Counted from the stretch's first letter, positions 28,139 to 37,749 are shown. The stretch is 64,000 nt of DNA from Nocardiopsis alba DSM 43377 (GCF_000341225.1 NZ_ANAC01000011.1:186001-250000); one strand, 5' to 3'. Translations and numbers: made by a program. Notes: a model not told the origin generated them from the sequence alone.

Positions 28139-28716
28139 TCACGGTCCTTCTACCCCCCACCCTCGGCGCCCCCTTCTCCCCGCCGGGGATCGACCGGGAC
28201 CTCGACGCGCTCGGCCGCGCGGCGGTCCTGCCCGAGGTGACGGACGACTTCACAGCGCCCCACGCCGCGCGCTACGTGGCCCGGGCGAGCCTGGAGATCA
28301 ACCGCCTGGTCGCGACCGACGAGCCCACGGTCCTGGTGGCCCGGGGCGACTCGGGCCCCCTGCTCGGAGCGGTCGGCGCGGCCCAACGGGCGGCCCACCG
28401 GCCCGTCCTCGGCTACGTGCTGGTCGACGCCCCGTTGCCGCGTCCCGGCAGCCCCACACGTGAGGAGATCTCCCGAGACCAGGATCTGACGGGGATCCCG
28501 GCCGGTGCGGACGAACCCGCCGGTTACCGCACCGAACGTCTGCCCACGGTCCCGGACTGGCCGGACGCGCCCTGCGGTTACCTGCTCACCGATCCCGCCT
28601 ACGCGCACCCCGCCCATCTGGCGGGGATGCGGGGATGGACGGTACAGGACGCGGTCGCCGAACCCGGGCGGACGGCCGAGGCACTGGTGGCGCTCATCGA
28701 CGAACTCGTTCGCTGA
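28135..28716 (+). CDS. Probable alpha/beta-hydrolase-like protein coupled to cutA
   Basis: A 193-residue protein starting with the GTG that overlaps the cutA stop. A beta-strand then possible nucleophile elbow reads VLVARGDSGPLL, followed by GYVLVDAPLPRPG, the usual place of an oxyanion-bearing strand in alpha/beta hydrolases. C-terminal CGYLLTDPAYAHPAHLAGMRG and VQDAVAEPGRTAEALVALID include a His-rich region and final helix. The complete triad cannot be assigned, so hydrolase activity is inferred only. The likely N-terminal lid is short. It is tightly coupled to cutA, suggesting shared regulation. Confidence 0.75.
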   Translation: MITVLLPPTLGAPFSPPGIDRDLDALGRAAVLPEVTDDFTAPHAARYVARASLEINRLVATDEPTVLVARGDSGPLLGAVGAAQRAAHRPVLGYVLVDAPLPRPGSPTREEISRDQDLTGIPAGADEPAGYRTERLPTVPDWPDAPCGYLLTDPAYAHPAHLAGMRGWTVQDAVAEPGRTAEALVALIDELVR

Positions 28717-28769
28717 GCACCGATAAACCGGGTGACATCCGGTGGCGGAGGGCAGAAGAATGCGGGGGC

Positions 28770-29426
28770 ATGATCAGTGACCATTTCCCGCCGCTCGGAG
28801 TGGGTCTGAGCACGCCCCGCCTCCGTCTGCGGATGCCCACCGACGCCGACCTCTCCGCGTTGGCCGACGCCGCGCTCCGAGGGGTCCACGACCCGGAGAC
28901 CATGCCGTTCCGACAACCCTGGACGGACCAGGGCCCGGAGCGGCTGGGACGGGTGGTGATCCAGCACAACTGGAGCACCATGGCGGCCTGGACCCCCGAA
29001 CGGTGGGCCTTCAACGCCGTCGTGATCTTCGAGGGGCGGGTGATCGGGCTCCAGGAGATGAACGCGAAGGACTTCGCGGTCACCCGCCAGGTGGGGAGCG
29101 GATCCTGGCTGACCCGGGAGTATCAGGGCAGGGGCCTGGGCACCGAGATGCGGGCGGCGATCCTGCATCTGGCCTTCGAGGGGCTCGGCGCGCTGGACGC
29201 GGTCACCGAGGCCTTCGACACCTCGGCGGCCTCCATCGGGGTGTCCCGGCGTCTGGGCTATCGCCCGGACGGGATCGACCACCTCGAGGTGCGTGGGCGG
29301 CGGGTCCGAGAACTGCGCTACCGGCTGACCCGGCGGGACTGGGAGGAGCACCGCACTGTCCCGGTCGAGATCGAAGGACTGGAGCCGGCCCTGCCCTACT
29401 TCGGGGTGGGGGAACTCCCCGAATAG
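28770..29426 (+). CDS. GNAT-family N-acetyltransferase
   Basis: A 218-residue protein with ATG 28770 (MISDHFPPLGVGLSTPRLRL). It has the RimJ-like opening LxTPRLRLRMPTDADL, and the acetyl-CoA binding motif A in GSGSWLTREYQGRGLGTEMR, followed by helix AAILHLAFEGLGAL and the AASIGVSRRLGYRPDG segment typical of N-terminal or small-molecule acetyltransferases. The acceptor is unknown; ribosomal-protein-like or antibiotic substrates are both possible. It is 53 bases downstream of the cutA pair in the same direction and could share its transcript. Confidence 0.88.
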   Translation: MISDHFPPLGVGLSTPRLRLRMPTDADLSALADAALRGVHDPETMPFRQPWTDQGPERLGRVVIQHNWSTMAAWTPERWAFNAVVIFEGRVIGLQEMNAKDFAVTRQVGSGSWLTREYQGRGLGTEMRAAILHLAFEGLGALDAVTEAFDTSAASIGVSRRLGYRPDGIDHLEVRGRRVRELRYRLTRRDWEEHRTVPVEIEGLEPALPYFGVGELPE

Positions 29427-29447
29427 GACGGGGCTGGCGGGCGGACG

Positions 29448-30020
29448 TCAGGCTTCGGAGGGAGCGAGGGCCCGCCGGTAGAGGGGGACGATCCCGAGGA
29501 GGCAGCCGAGCAGCATCCCGCAGCCGGTCACCACGCCGCTGACGAGCGGGGCCCAGGCGGGGAGACCGGCGGCGACCAGGGCCAGTCCGATCGCGCCGAG
29601 CACGGTCGCGTACCAGGCGACGAAGACGAGCTCACGCTGTCGCCACTTCCAGGCCAGCGGGAAGAAGTGCAGGCCGACGACGAGGGCGACCCAGGCGACC
29701 CCGGTCTCGGGAGGGAGACCGAGACGGCCGATCAGAGTGGCCCCGGCGAAGATCAGGGCGAACTCGATGAGGACGACGACGCCGAAGAAGGGGCCGAACC
29801 GCGGTTCCTCCGGTTCGGCGTCGGAAGGGGGCTGTGCGTTCTGAGTGGACTCTCGGCGGGAGATGAGGATGATCAGGACGATGACGGCCGCGGCCATGGT
29901 CACCGCGAGAACGCGGATCCCCCAGATCAGGGCGGGGGATAGCGGGGGTCCGACGTTGACCAGAACGAACACCAGGCCGAAGAACGACCCGATGAGGAAC
30001 CCCGAGAATCGTGTGAACAT
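29448..30020 (-). CDS. Five-helix membrane protein, function unknown
   Basis: A 190-residue protein with ATG 30020. Five hydrophobic segments are visible: SGFLIGSFFGLVFVLVNVG, VLAVTMAAAVIVLIILIS, FGVVVLIEFALIFAGATLIG, VALVVGLHFFPLAWKW with VAWYATVLGAIGLALVAAG, and VVTGCGMLLGCLLGIVPLY. The loop between helices 2 and 3 is polar and acidic. The pattern VGLHFFPLAWKWRQREL is shared by a family of uncharacterised Gram-positive membrane proteins I recognise only by appearance. It converges on the GNAT gene and has its own leaderless-type promoter. Confidence 0.8.
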   Translation of the reverse strand: MFTRFSGFLIGSFFGLVFVLVNVGPPLSPALIWGIRVLAVTMAAAVIVLIILISRRESTQNAQPPSDAEPEEPRFGPFFGVVVLIEFALIFAGATLIGRLGLPPETGVAWVALVVGLHFFPLAWKWRQRELVFVAWYATVLGAIGLALVAAGLPAWAPLVSGVVTGCGMLLGCLLGIVPLYRRALAPSEA

Positions 30021-30026
30021 TGACTG

Positions 30027-30032
30027 ATAATA
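30027..30032 (-). promoter_or_regulatory. -10 element of a leaderless promoter
   Basis: TATTAT on the minus strand ends exactly 6 bases before the ATG at 30020. There is no Shine-Dalgarno between them, so transcription should start at or next to the start codon. No clear -35 is visible. Confidence 0.6.
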
Positions 30033-30154
30033 ACGACCCGAAATGTACGTTTTGATCCTTTTATGGGCCGGGTCGCCCGTCTGTCGAACACGAACACGGG
30101 TGTGCTTTCCTGGGGAGGCTCACACGAAGTGAGGGCTGACGAGGGAGAGAGCCC

Positions 30155-30859
30155 ATGAGCGAACACGCGACGCGGGGGTCGAGGGCCGGAGAACCGGATG
30201 AGGCACCCCGGCCTCCGCACGTCCGGGCCGACCCGGGCCCCCGACCACCGGTCGCCTTCGAGAACGGGCCCGGGATCGGCGCTCCTCCGACCGGGCCGGC
30301 CTATCCCGGACCCCCTCCGGAACCTCGGCTCCCTCCCCGGCCCCACCCCCCGAGGCCCCCGAGGCCCACGGGGCCCACGGGGGCCCACCCCGCGTGGAAC
30401 CCCGGCGCGCCCGCCGCCCCACGCCCTTCGGCCCCGGTCCCGCCGGGCCCTCCGGCCTCGGGACCCCCCTCGTTCCCGACCGGACCCTCGGTATCGGGGG
30501 CACGACCTCTGCCTCCCCGGCCATCGGCCCCCACGCCGCCCCGGCGGCCACCGGTCATCGCCGGCGACGTCTACGCCGACGCCTTCCTCAACGCGCGGCC
30601 TCGCCCCGGGGAGAACCCTCCGGGACGGCCCGCACCCACTGCGGGCCGGTCCGACCGGTGGAACACCGGCCCCGGAGCCGATACGCGGTACGGCGAGCGA
30701 CCGGTCGCCGCCCCGTGGGACTCGGCGCCCCGAGAACGGCCGGAACCCGCCCGTCCGACGATGCCGCCGAACGGCCCCTTCCACATCCCGGCCCCCTCCT
30801 ACGCCACCGACCCCTACCGCACCTTCGGCCCCGGAGACAGGCCCGGGGGCCAGGCCTGA
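30155..30859 (+). CDS. Pro-rich disordered protein beside eccC
   Basis: A 234-residue protein with ATG 30155 and GAGGGAGAG upstream. It is almost entirely Pro/Gly/Arg/Ala-rich (PRPPHVRADPGPRPP; PPPEPRLPPRPHPPRPP) with no membrane segment. The only compact-looking part is RPPVIAGDVYADAFLNARPR near residue 135; a similar short hydrophobic motif (DTMAEAFLMGTP) occurs in the Pro-rich protein at 47035-48984. It converges on eccC, leaving 22 bases between stops. A secretion-associated scaffold or substrate is possible, as in other T7SS loci, but no function can be shown. Confidence 0.7.
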   Translation: MSEHATRGSRAGEPDEAPRPPHVRADPGPRPPVAFENGPGIGAPPTGPAYPGPPPEPRLPPRPHPPRPPRPTGPTGAHPAWNPGAPAAPRPSAPVPPGPPASGPPSFPTGPSVSGARPLPPRPSAPTPPRRPPVIAGDVYADAFLNARPRPGENPPGRPAPTAGRSDRWNTGPGADTRYGERPVAAPWDSAPRERPEPARPTMPPNGPFHIPAPSYATDPYRTFGPGDRPGGQA

Positions 30860-30881
30860 ACCCGGGGCGTCGACCCGCTCC

Positions 30882-33800
30882 TCAGTCCTCGTCGCGAAGA
30901 GCGGTCTGGATCAGGTGGGGGCTGCCACCGCGGCGGACCCACCGGCCACGGCCGGGAGGCTGCGCGCTCGCGTACAGCCGGGGCAGGAGCTGGCCCTCGG
31001 AACGGTCGCCGGACATGATCAGCGCGCTCGTCCCGATCTCCCGGACCGCCTGCACCAGAGGGTCGAACATCCCCCGCCCGGCGCCGGCCACCCGCCGGGC
31101 CACCACGAAGTGCAGGCCGATGTCGCGTCCGTTGGACACGAACGGCACGAACGGGGCCAGCGGCTTCTGACCGGCCGTGGTGAGCACGTCGTAGTCATCG
31201 GCCAGGACCACGATGCGCGGCCCCTTGATCGACCCCGGCTCCAAGGCGTCCAGGTCGCCGTCCTCGGGAACCCGCGCCTCCACCTCCTTGGCCACACCGG
31301 CGGCCAGCCCCGCGCACACCTTGGGGCTGCTCGCGTACCCGCCCATGTACGGCTCGGGCACCACCTCGCGCAGGGTCCGCCGCGGATCCATCACCGCGAA
31401 CACCACCTCGTCCGACGAGTAGCGGGCCACCAGCCCCTCCGCGATCAGCCGCAGCAGGTTGGTCTTGCCGCACTCGCCGTCCCCCAGCACCAGCAGGTTC
31501 TGATCCCGATCGAACAGATCCAGCATCACCGGATCCAGGGCCCGCTCGTCCACCCCGATCGGCACCAGACGCGACTCGGACTCGGGGGTGGGCAGGGTCC
31601 GCGCCGACAGGCGGTGCGGCAGCACCCGAACGCTCTGCGCCCGACGGCCCGCCCAGGCGCCGTCGATCTCCCGGACGGCGCTCTCCACGGCCTCGCCCAG
31701 CTCGTCGTCGGTGTCCACCCCGTCGATGCGGGGCAACGCCACCTGACCGAACAACTCCGAGTCGGACAGTGCCCGCCCGGGGGCCTTCGCACTGATGGTC
31801 TCGGCGAGCTTGCGGTCGATCGTGGACTCGGAGGCGTCGTTGAGGTGCAGCTCCAGCTTCTGCCCGAAGTTGGACTGCACGGCGATGCGCACGTCGTTCC
31901 AGCGCAACATGCCCGCCACCACGTGCACCCCGTACCCGCCACCGCGCTGGAGCAGATCGTTGACGATGGTGTCGACGTCCTCGAAGTCCTTGCGCAGCGC
32001 ACCGAACCCGTCGATGACCAGCACCACGTCGGCGCTGGTCAACTCGGGCACCTCACCGCGCGCGTGCCTGCGACGCAGCTGGGCCACCGAGTCGATGCCC
32101 CGCTCCCGGAACACCTCCTGACGGTGCTCCAGCATGCCCTGGACCTCCTCGACGGTCCGCCGCACCCGCTCGCCGTCGGTCCGCGCGGCCACCCCGCCCA
32201 CGTGCGGCAGGGACGACAACGCCTGGAGACCGCCGCCCATCAGGTCGAGGCAGTACACCGCGGCCTGCTGCGGGGTGTGGGTCATCGCCAGCGACAGCAC
32301 CAGGGTGCGCAGCAACGTCGTCTTACCGCTCTGCGGGCCACCGATGACGGCGACGTGCCCGCCCGAGGCGGTCAGATCCAGCTCCCACACGCCCTGCCAC
32401 TGCTTGGTGGCGTCGTCCAACAGGCCGATCGGCACGTGCAGCGCCTCGCGGTCCCCGGGCAGCCGGAGCCCGGAGTCGCCGCGCTCGGGAGCCCCCACGA
32501 GCGTGTCCAGGGCCGCGGCGTGAGGCAACGGCGGCAGCCAGATCGACCGTGCCGGATCCCCGTGTCGGCCGAACTGCGAGATCATCACGTCGAGCAGGGT
32601 CGGGCCGACGGTGCGCGAGGGCATCGGGCTCTCCTCCTGCGCGCCGCCCCCGGTGTCCACCGCCTCCTCCGGGTCCTCGTTGTAGGCGGTGTAGAGGCGC
32701 ACCGACGGCCGCCCCTCGTCCGGCTCCTCCTCGGCCACCGGGCCTCGGTAGGCCCCCGACACGTACCCGGCCTTGAACCGCTGGTACACGCTCGTGTCCA
32801 CCTTCAGATACCCGAAGCCGGGCAGCGAGGGCAGATGGAAGGCGTCGGGGGTGTTGAGGACGGTGCGGCTCTCCTCCTCGGAGAACGTGCGCAACCCCAG
32901 CCGGTACGACAGGTACGTCTCCAGACCGCGCAGCTTCCCGCTCTCGATCCGCTGGCTGGACAGCAACAGGTGCACACCGATGCTGCGGCCGATCCGGCCG
33001 ATCGACAGGAACAGGTCGATGAAGTCGGGCCTGGCGGTCAGCAGCTCACCGAACTCGTCGATGATCACCAGCAGATGCGGCAGAGGCGGCAGACTCGGAT
33101 CGTGCCGGCGCTTGTAGAGGTAGTCACCGATATTGGGGACGTTCCCGGCGTCGCGCAGGACCTGCTGCCGGCGCTGCACCTCGCCCGACAGGCTCGAGTA
33201 CACCCTCTCGATGAGGGCCGCGTCGTCCTCCAGGTTGGTGATCACCCCGGCCACGTGCGGCATGCTCTCGAACGGCGCGAAGGTGGCACCGCCCTTGTAG
33301 TCGACCAGCACCATGCTGACCTGCTCCGGCGAGTGCCCGGCCGCCAACGCCAGCACCAGGGTGCGCAGCATCTCGCTCTTACCCGAACCGGTCGCGCCCA
33401 CGCACAGCCCGTGCGGGCCCATGCCCAACTGGGCGGACTCCTTCAGGTCCAGGATGACCGGGCGCCCCATGTCGTCCATCCCGATGGGCACCCGCAGGAA
33501 GGCCCGCTCGCTCCGCGGCGACCACATCCTCGGAACGTCCATCGCACCCGGATCCTGGACGCCCATCATCGCGGGGAAGTCCACCGAGCCGCCCTCCTGG
33601 GCGGTCTCCTCCACCGACTCCGGGGACAGCCTCAGCGGCGCCAGCATGCGCGCCAGACCGGTCAGCACGGCGTCGGAGACATCGTCCAGGGTGCCGACGG
33701 TCACCACGGGGTCGGAGCCGCGCAGCTCCTCCATCCGGATCCGGTCGCCCTCCACGGTGATCCGCACGTTCACGTCCCCGGGCTCGTCCACCTGTCGGGA

Positions 33801-34865
33801 AACCAGGTGCAGCACGGTGACCGCGAGCGAACCGGGGTCGACCGCCTCATCGGGGCGCACGAGTTCGGAGGCGACCTCGCCGTGGGTGTCGTGGACGACG
33901 AGGAGACGACGCATCATCTGATAGGCCTCGCGCTTGCCCATACCCCGTCGCACCTCGGACGCGAAGTCGGTGCGCGCGCGCAGCTCGTCGGCGAGCAGAC
34001 CGCCCAGCTCGGCCGGGGTGGGGGCGATGAGGCGGACCGCCGCCCCGCCCTCGCGCCGCTGCGGGTCCAACACCTGAGGCAGCCAGGGCAGCCACGCCCA
34101 GTCCTCGGCGCGCTCCTCGGGATAGGAGACCGCGAGCCCGGCGTCCTCGGGCGCGTGGAAGGCGCCGAACTGGGCCATGAGCGCCCGGACCAGCCGCATG
34201 ACGTCCTCGCGCTCACCCACCACGCTCACGTCCCCGGCCATGTCCAAGGGCAACGTCAGCGGCATGTCGGGGATCGTCTCGAACCGCCGGATCGCCGTCT
34301 GAGCCTCCGAGAGCATGAACGGGTCGGTGGGGGTGAGCGCGGTGCCCTGCTCGGCCAGCCGCAGCGGACGCCCCTCGGTGAGACCGGTCCCCACTCGCAC
34401 GCGCAGGAAGTCGCGGTGCCTACGGCGACGCTCCCACAACCGGGTGGGATCACGGACCACGTCGTACAGGGCCTCCGGCGGCGGATCCAACAGTCGGGCG
34501 TGCGAACGGGTCGACCGCTCCCACCCGGTGAGCTCCTCGCGCAGCTCCTCCAGGTACTGAAGATAGAGATCCCGCTGCTGACGGCGCTGACGGCCGACCT
34601 GTCCACGGCGCGAGAACAACATGGCGGCGGCCGCGAGCAGGGCCACCACCAACATGACACCGCCCAACGCGATGAACGCCGGGTTGCGCATGACCATCAT
34701 GACGGTCATCGACACCATCATGCCGACCACCGGCATGATGGTCATCAGCGGATTCCCCTGCGCCTTGCCGTCGGGAAGGGTCGGCGGGGCCTCGACCTCG
34801 TGGGGCTCCTGCGCCGGTGCGGGGTGCACGGTGCGTGTTGGGCGGTGCACGACGCGAAGGCTCAT
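30882..34865 (-). CDS. eccC: Type VII secretion ATPase EccC (EccCa-EccCb fusion)
   Basis: A 1327-residue FtsK/SpoIIIE-type motor, ATG 34865. Two membrane helices near residues 36-82 (LMTIMPVVGMMVSMTVMMV; IALGGVMLVVALLAAAAML) precede three ATPase domains. Walker A motifs: GATGSGKSEML (~488), GGPQSGKTTLL (~841) and GDGECGKTNLL (~1127); Walker B: MVLVDYKGG / LLVIIDEF, AVYCLDLMGGG and FAVMDPRR. EccC recognises the C-terminal signal of Esx substrates and powers translocation at the cytoplasmic membrane. In many mycobacterial ESX systems EccCa and EccCb are separate; here they are one chain, as in streptomycetes and Firmicutes EssC-type proteins. No FHA domain is seen at the N-terminus. All three nucleotide sites look complete. 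Confidence 0.97.
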   Translation of the reverse strand: MSLRVVHRPTRTVHPAPAQEPHEVEAPPTLPDGKAQGNPLMTIMPVVGMMVSMTVMMVMRNPAFIALGGVMLVVALLAAAAMLFSRRGQVGRQRRQQRDLYLQYLEELREELTGWERSTRSHARLLDPPPEALYDVVRDPTRLWERRRRHRDFLRVRVGTGLTEGRPLRLAEQGTALTPTDPFMLSEAQTAIRRFETIPDMPLTLPLDMAGDVSVVGEREDVMRLVRALMAQFGAFHAPEDAGLAVSYPEERAEDWAWLPWLPQVLDPQRREGGAAVRLIAPTPAELGGLLADELRARTDFASEVRRGMGKREAYQMMRRLLVVHDTHGEVASELVRPDEAVDPGSLAVTVLHLVSRQVDEPGDVNVRITVEGDRIRMEELRGSDPVVTVGTLDDVSDAVLTGLARMLAPLRLSPESVEETAQEGGSVDFPAMMGVQDPGAMDVPRMWSPRSERAFLRVPIGMDDMGRPVILDLKESAQLGMGPHGLCVGATGSGKSEMLRTLVLALAAGHSPEQVSMVLVDYKGGATFAPFESMPHVAGVITNLEDDAALIERVYSSLSGEVQRRQQVLRDAGNVPNIGDYLYKRRHDPSLPPLPHLLVIIDEFGELLTARPDFIDLFLSIGRIGRSIGVHLLLSSQRIESGKLRGLETYLSYRLGLRTFSEEESRTVLNTPDAFHLPSLPGFGYLKVDTSVYQRFKAGYVSGAYRGPVAEEEPDEGRPSVRLYTAYNEDPEEAVDTGGGAQEESPMPSRTVGPTLLDVMISQFGRHGDPARSIWLPPLPHAAALDTLVGAPERGDSGLRLPGDREALHVPIGLLDDATKQWQGVWELDLTASGGHVAVIGGPQSGKTTLLRTLVLSLAMTHTPQQAAVYCLDLMGGGLQALSSLPHVGGVAARTDGERVRRTVEEVQGMLEHRQEVFRERGIDSVAQLRRRHARGEVPELTSADVVLVIDGFGALRKDFEDVDTIVNDLLQRGGGYGVHVVAGMLRWNDVRIAVQSNFGQKLELHLNDASESTIDRKLAETISAKAPGRALSDSELFGQVALPRIDGVDTDDELGEAVESAVREIDGAWAGRRAQSVRVLPHRLSARTLPTPESESRLVPIGVDERALDPVMLDLFDRDQNLLVLGDGECGKTNLLRLIAEGLVARYSSDEVVFAVMDPRRTLREVVPEPYMGGYASSPKVCAGLAAGVAKEVEARVPEDGDLDALEPGSIKGPRIVVLADDYDVLTTAGQKPLAPFVPFVSNGRDIGLHFVVARRVAGAGRGMFDPLVQAVREIGTSALIMSGDRSEGQLLPRLYASAQPPGRGRWVRRGGSPHLIQTALRDED

Positions 34866-35031
34866 CGGCGTTCCTCTCGGCGGTGCCTGACGGGGGTGGG
34901 CGGGCTGAGACGGGGCGGCGCCCGGGGGTTCGTGAGAACCCTACCGAACAGGACTCCGCGGGCCTTCCGTCATGGAAGGGGAGACGCCGGGCGGAGCGTT
35001 CTCCCGGACGCACGGCCGACGGCGCCCGGGG

Positions 35032-36477
35032 TCAGTCCCCCGGAGCGGGTGCGTTCTCGGAGGAGGACCCGGGTGAGGAGACCGAGTCGGGGGTCAGATG
35101 CGTCATCAGAGCCCGGAACCGCGGCCAGGACTCCTCCTCGATCCCCGTGCCCACCGAGTACCAGAGCGCCGGGGCCATCGGAGAACCGAAGGGGACCGGA
35201 CGGACCGGGGCCTTGACCGCGTGCTCGGTGCCGACCTCGGACACCGCCTCCACCCCCAACGCGATCCCCACCGGGATGGGCGGCCCCACCCAGTGCGGCG
35301 CGTACGTCAGGTCGGATCGGCCGTGCAGCCGGTGCACCGTCAAGGTCCGCAGCAGCTCCCGTTCGGTGAGCGCCTTGACCAGAGCGGAAAGCGCGGACGG
35401 GTCGTGCTCCTCACCCTCGGGGAAACCGATCACGCACGAGATCGCCTCACGTACCCCCGAGGCGGTCCGGCTGACCCGAACCGTCCCCTCGAACGGGCGG
35501 ACCCCCTCACCCCGAAGCCCGGAGAACACGGCCAGCGTGGGGCGGGGCGCCCTCATCCGGACGGTCCGGGTGAACACCGCGCGGCGCCACTCCTGGGTGA
35601 GCGGTTCGGCCGTACCCCAGACCGCCGGGCCGGCCCCGGCGAGGATCTCGCCGATCAGCTCCACCGCCTCGCCCAACACCAGCCCGTTCTCGGCGGGATG
35701 CTCCACGGTCAGATCCACGAGCAGCTGGGAGGCGTGATCGGCCCGGTCGGGCCGGTACTCCTCGAGCGGGCCCTCCTCCGCCGCCTCCCGGTCCACGACG
35801 AACGCCTCCCGCTCGTCCCAACGCAGCGGAAGCCCGGAGAAACCGTCGTAGTAGCGGTTCCCGGGGGCCTGGACCACCCAACGGGCGGCGGGCGAACGCA
35901 GGGTTCTGGCCAGGGCGTGGGTGAGACGGGCGGTATGCGGGGTGAGGAGCTGGAACCCCGTCTCCTCCTGGGAGTGGTGGGACATGGCGTCCACCACCCA
36001 GGGGGACAGCGGGACCAGGGGACGGTCCTCCACCATCACCGCGGCCCGCTCGGTGACCGCCGCGATCGCCGGCCGCTCGGAAGAGCCGGTCAGGAAGGGG
36101 GCCGGGGACGGCAGCGCCGGCTCGGGCGTCCACACCACACCACCGAGCCGATCGGTGAGGGAACGCGCGAAACGGGACACCACACCGGTGGGGTCCACCC
36201 CGGGAAGATGCGTCCCGCGCGCCTCCACCCAGTACGGCTGCGCGGGCAGGTCGTCGGCGATCTCCGAGGCGAGCAGACGATCCGCCTCCGTCGCCAGGGT
36301 CAACCGCTGGGCGGCCTGCATACTCGCCACCACCCGGCCCTCCTCGTCGAGGAGCTCCACCAGGGCGCCGTCGGCGACCATCCGCACGCGCAGATCCCGG
36401 TCGGCGGCGGCGAGCGCGTGGATCAGGGCACGTCGGTCGGGGGCGGTGGGCACCAAGGCGACCACGTTGCGGCTCAA
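35032..36477 (-). CDS. T7SS-associated protein of unknown function (DUF6177-like)
   Basis: A 481-residue soluble protein with ATG 36477 (MSRNVVALVPTAPDRRALIH). It has mixed alpha/beta structure without membrane segments: VRMVADGALVELLDEEGRVV, RPLVPLSPWVVDAMSHHSQE, RWVVQAPGNRYYDGFSGLPL and APHWVGPPIPVGIALGVEAV. It lies upstream of eccC on the same strand, 166 bases away, in the position where streptomycete T7SS loci carry a DUF6177 gene. The family name is recalled, not searched. No P-loop, nuclease or peptidase motif is visible. It could be a substrate chaperone playing the role of EspG. Confidence 0.75.
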   Translation of the reverse strand: MSRNVVALVPTAPDRRALIHALAAADRDLRVRMVADGALVELLDEEGRVVASMQAAQRLTLATEADRLLASEIADDLPAQPYWVEARGTHLPGVDPTGVVSRFARSLTDRLGGVVWTPEPALPSPAPFLTGSSERPAIAAVTERAAVMVEDRPLVPLSPWVVDAMSHHSQEETGFQLLTPHTARLTHALARTLRSPAARWVVQAPGNRYYDGFSGLPLRWDEREAFVVDREAAEEGPLEEYRPDRADHASQLLVDLTVEHPAENGLVLGEAVELIGEILAGAGPAVWGTAEPLTQEWRRAVFTRTVRMRAPRPTLAVFSGLRGEGVRPFEGTVRVSRTASGVREAISCVIGFPEGEEHDPSALSALVKALTERELLRTLTVHRLHGRSDLTYAPHWVGPPIPVGIALGVEAVSEVGTEHAVKAPVRPVPFGSPMAPALWYSVGTGIEEESWPRFRALMTHLTPDSVSSPGSSSENAPAPGD

Positions 36478-36585
36478 AGGGGGCTCCTCAGGGCTCGGCG
36501 GGGTGGGAGGACAGGGGCTGAACGCTCACGCTAACGCCTGCCCCTCCGCCCTCGGCGACCGCGTGCGACATCGGCGGGCGAAGGG

Positions 36586-37473
36586 TCAGATGGGCATCTC
36601 ACCGTGACGGGAGCGCTCCAGGATGTGCTTCGGGAAGTAGGGGGTGTCGAGGTCGGGGTTGAAGTCGGTGCCTTGGGCCATGTCGTAGGCCAGGCAGGCG
36701 ATTCCGAAGAGGGCGAGCGGGATGGTGCCCTCTTCCTCCCGTGCTCGTTCTTCGTCGGCGGTGTAGAAGGCGTGGAAGAGACGGAGACCTTGTTCCATGG
36801 CCTCGTCGAACTTGGCGGTGTCCTGTTGGGCGAGCCGGTAGAAGGAGTTCATCACCGGGAAGACCAGCGAGTTCAGGCCTTCGGCGTCATTGATGGTGGC
36901 GTTCTCCGGCCGGGACAGGTCCATGGCCTGGTAGAGGTTCTCGCCCAGGGTGGGCCTGTTGAGGATGAAGTCCTGCAACGCGGCGATCCAGGGGTAGACG
37001 TACTCGTCATAGGCTCCGCCGTTGTGCTCACTGGCCTCACGGATGAACTCCGGGGAGATCTGGCAGAGCGAGGCGACGCGTTGCTCGTCTCGGCAGGTGA
37101 GGGCCAGGAAGAAGGCGTTCAGCCAGGGGCCCGCGCCGCAGGTGTAGCCGAGGGGTAGGTGGTGCAGGGTGCGGGTCTTCTGGTTGATCATGCGTTCGGT
37201 GGTCTGGTCCGGTTCCAGGACGCACATGGCGAAGGGTGCCTCGGCGATCTGCATCCAGGTGGTCCAGGTCTCCCAGGTCAGGATCTCCGCAGCCCTGGGG
37301 TCCATCGCCAGACAGGTCATGGCGTTCGAGCGGAGTAGGTCTCCGGCCATGCCGGCCAGCCAGGGCTTGCCGATCAGGCTCTGTACCTCGCCCTCGGCTT
37401 CTTCTGGGAAACCTTCCATGAGCCGGTAGAAGTGTGGCCTTCCGGTGTCATGCTTGGGGATGTCGGCTAGCAA
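36586..37473 (-). CDS. Imm49-type immunity protein (copy 1)
   Basis: A 295-residue helical protein from TTG 37473 with GGAAG nine bases upstream; no ATG/GTG start fits the conserved N-terminus. Segments fit the Imm49 family of antitoxins: RAAEILTWETWTTWMQIAEA, LNAFFLALTCRDEQRVASLC, YPWIAALQDFILNRPTLGEN and FGIACLAYDMAQGTDFNPDL. It is a full-length paralogue of the gene at 37750-38640 (shared LxDIPKHDTGxPHF start, same CRDE motif). Imm49 members sit downstream of nuclease-type polymorphic toxins, which is the arrangement here. It should bind and neutralise the toxin in the cytosol. A perfect palindrome separates it from copy 2, so it may be expressed separately. Confidence 0.87.
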   Translation of the reverse strand: MLADIPKHDTGRPHFYRLMEGFPEEAEGEVQSLIGKPWLAGMAGDLLRSNAMTCLAMDPRAAEILTWETWTTWMQIAEAPFAMCVLEPDQTTERMINQKTRTLHHLPLGYTCGAGPWLNAFFLALTCRDEQRVASLCQISPEFIREASEHNGGAYDEYVYPWIAALQDFILNRPTLGENLYQAMDLSRPENATINDAEGLNSLVFPVMNSFYRLAQQDTAKFDEAMEQGLRLFHAFYTADEERAREEEGTIPLALFGIACLAYDMAQGTDFNPDLDTPYFPKHILERSRHGEMPI

Positions 37474-37559
37474 TTCGGTCTCTTCCTAGAGGAGGGGAGG
37501 GGCTCTCGTCATTGTATTCTCCCCATTATAAAGATTCGATGGCAATAGAAAATAATGAT

Positions 37560-37599
37560 CGCCTCCTGGTGTCATGCCATGGCATGACACCAGGAGGCG
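37560..37599 (-). terminator. Perfect 40-bp palindrome, probable terminator of the toxin operon
   Basis: 37560-37578 is exactly complementary to 37581-37599 with AT at the centre. On the minus strand it lies 150 bases after the stop of immunity copy 2 and is followed by an AT-rich tail (ATCATTATTTTC), typical of Rho-independent termination. Confidence 0.75.
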
Positions 37600-37749
37600 T
37601 CTCCCGATTCCTCTGGTGAAAGAGCGGGGTCGAGGTGGGAGAGGCATCCATCAAGGATGTCTCGGGTATTTTGAGGCTTCGTTGATTTCAGTCAAGCCAT
37701 AGGGGCTAATTCGTGTTGGCCGGTGCTTTCACTCCTTCGGAATTTCGGG

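Noticed and set aside
30198..35216. A 1672-codon plus-strand open frame opposite eccC
   Set aside because: It is antisense to a complete EccC with three Walker motifs, its protein is low-complexity (His/Arg/Gln-rich), and it has no ribosome site. Long antisense frames are expected in high-GC DNA.
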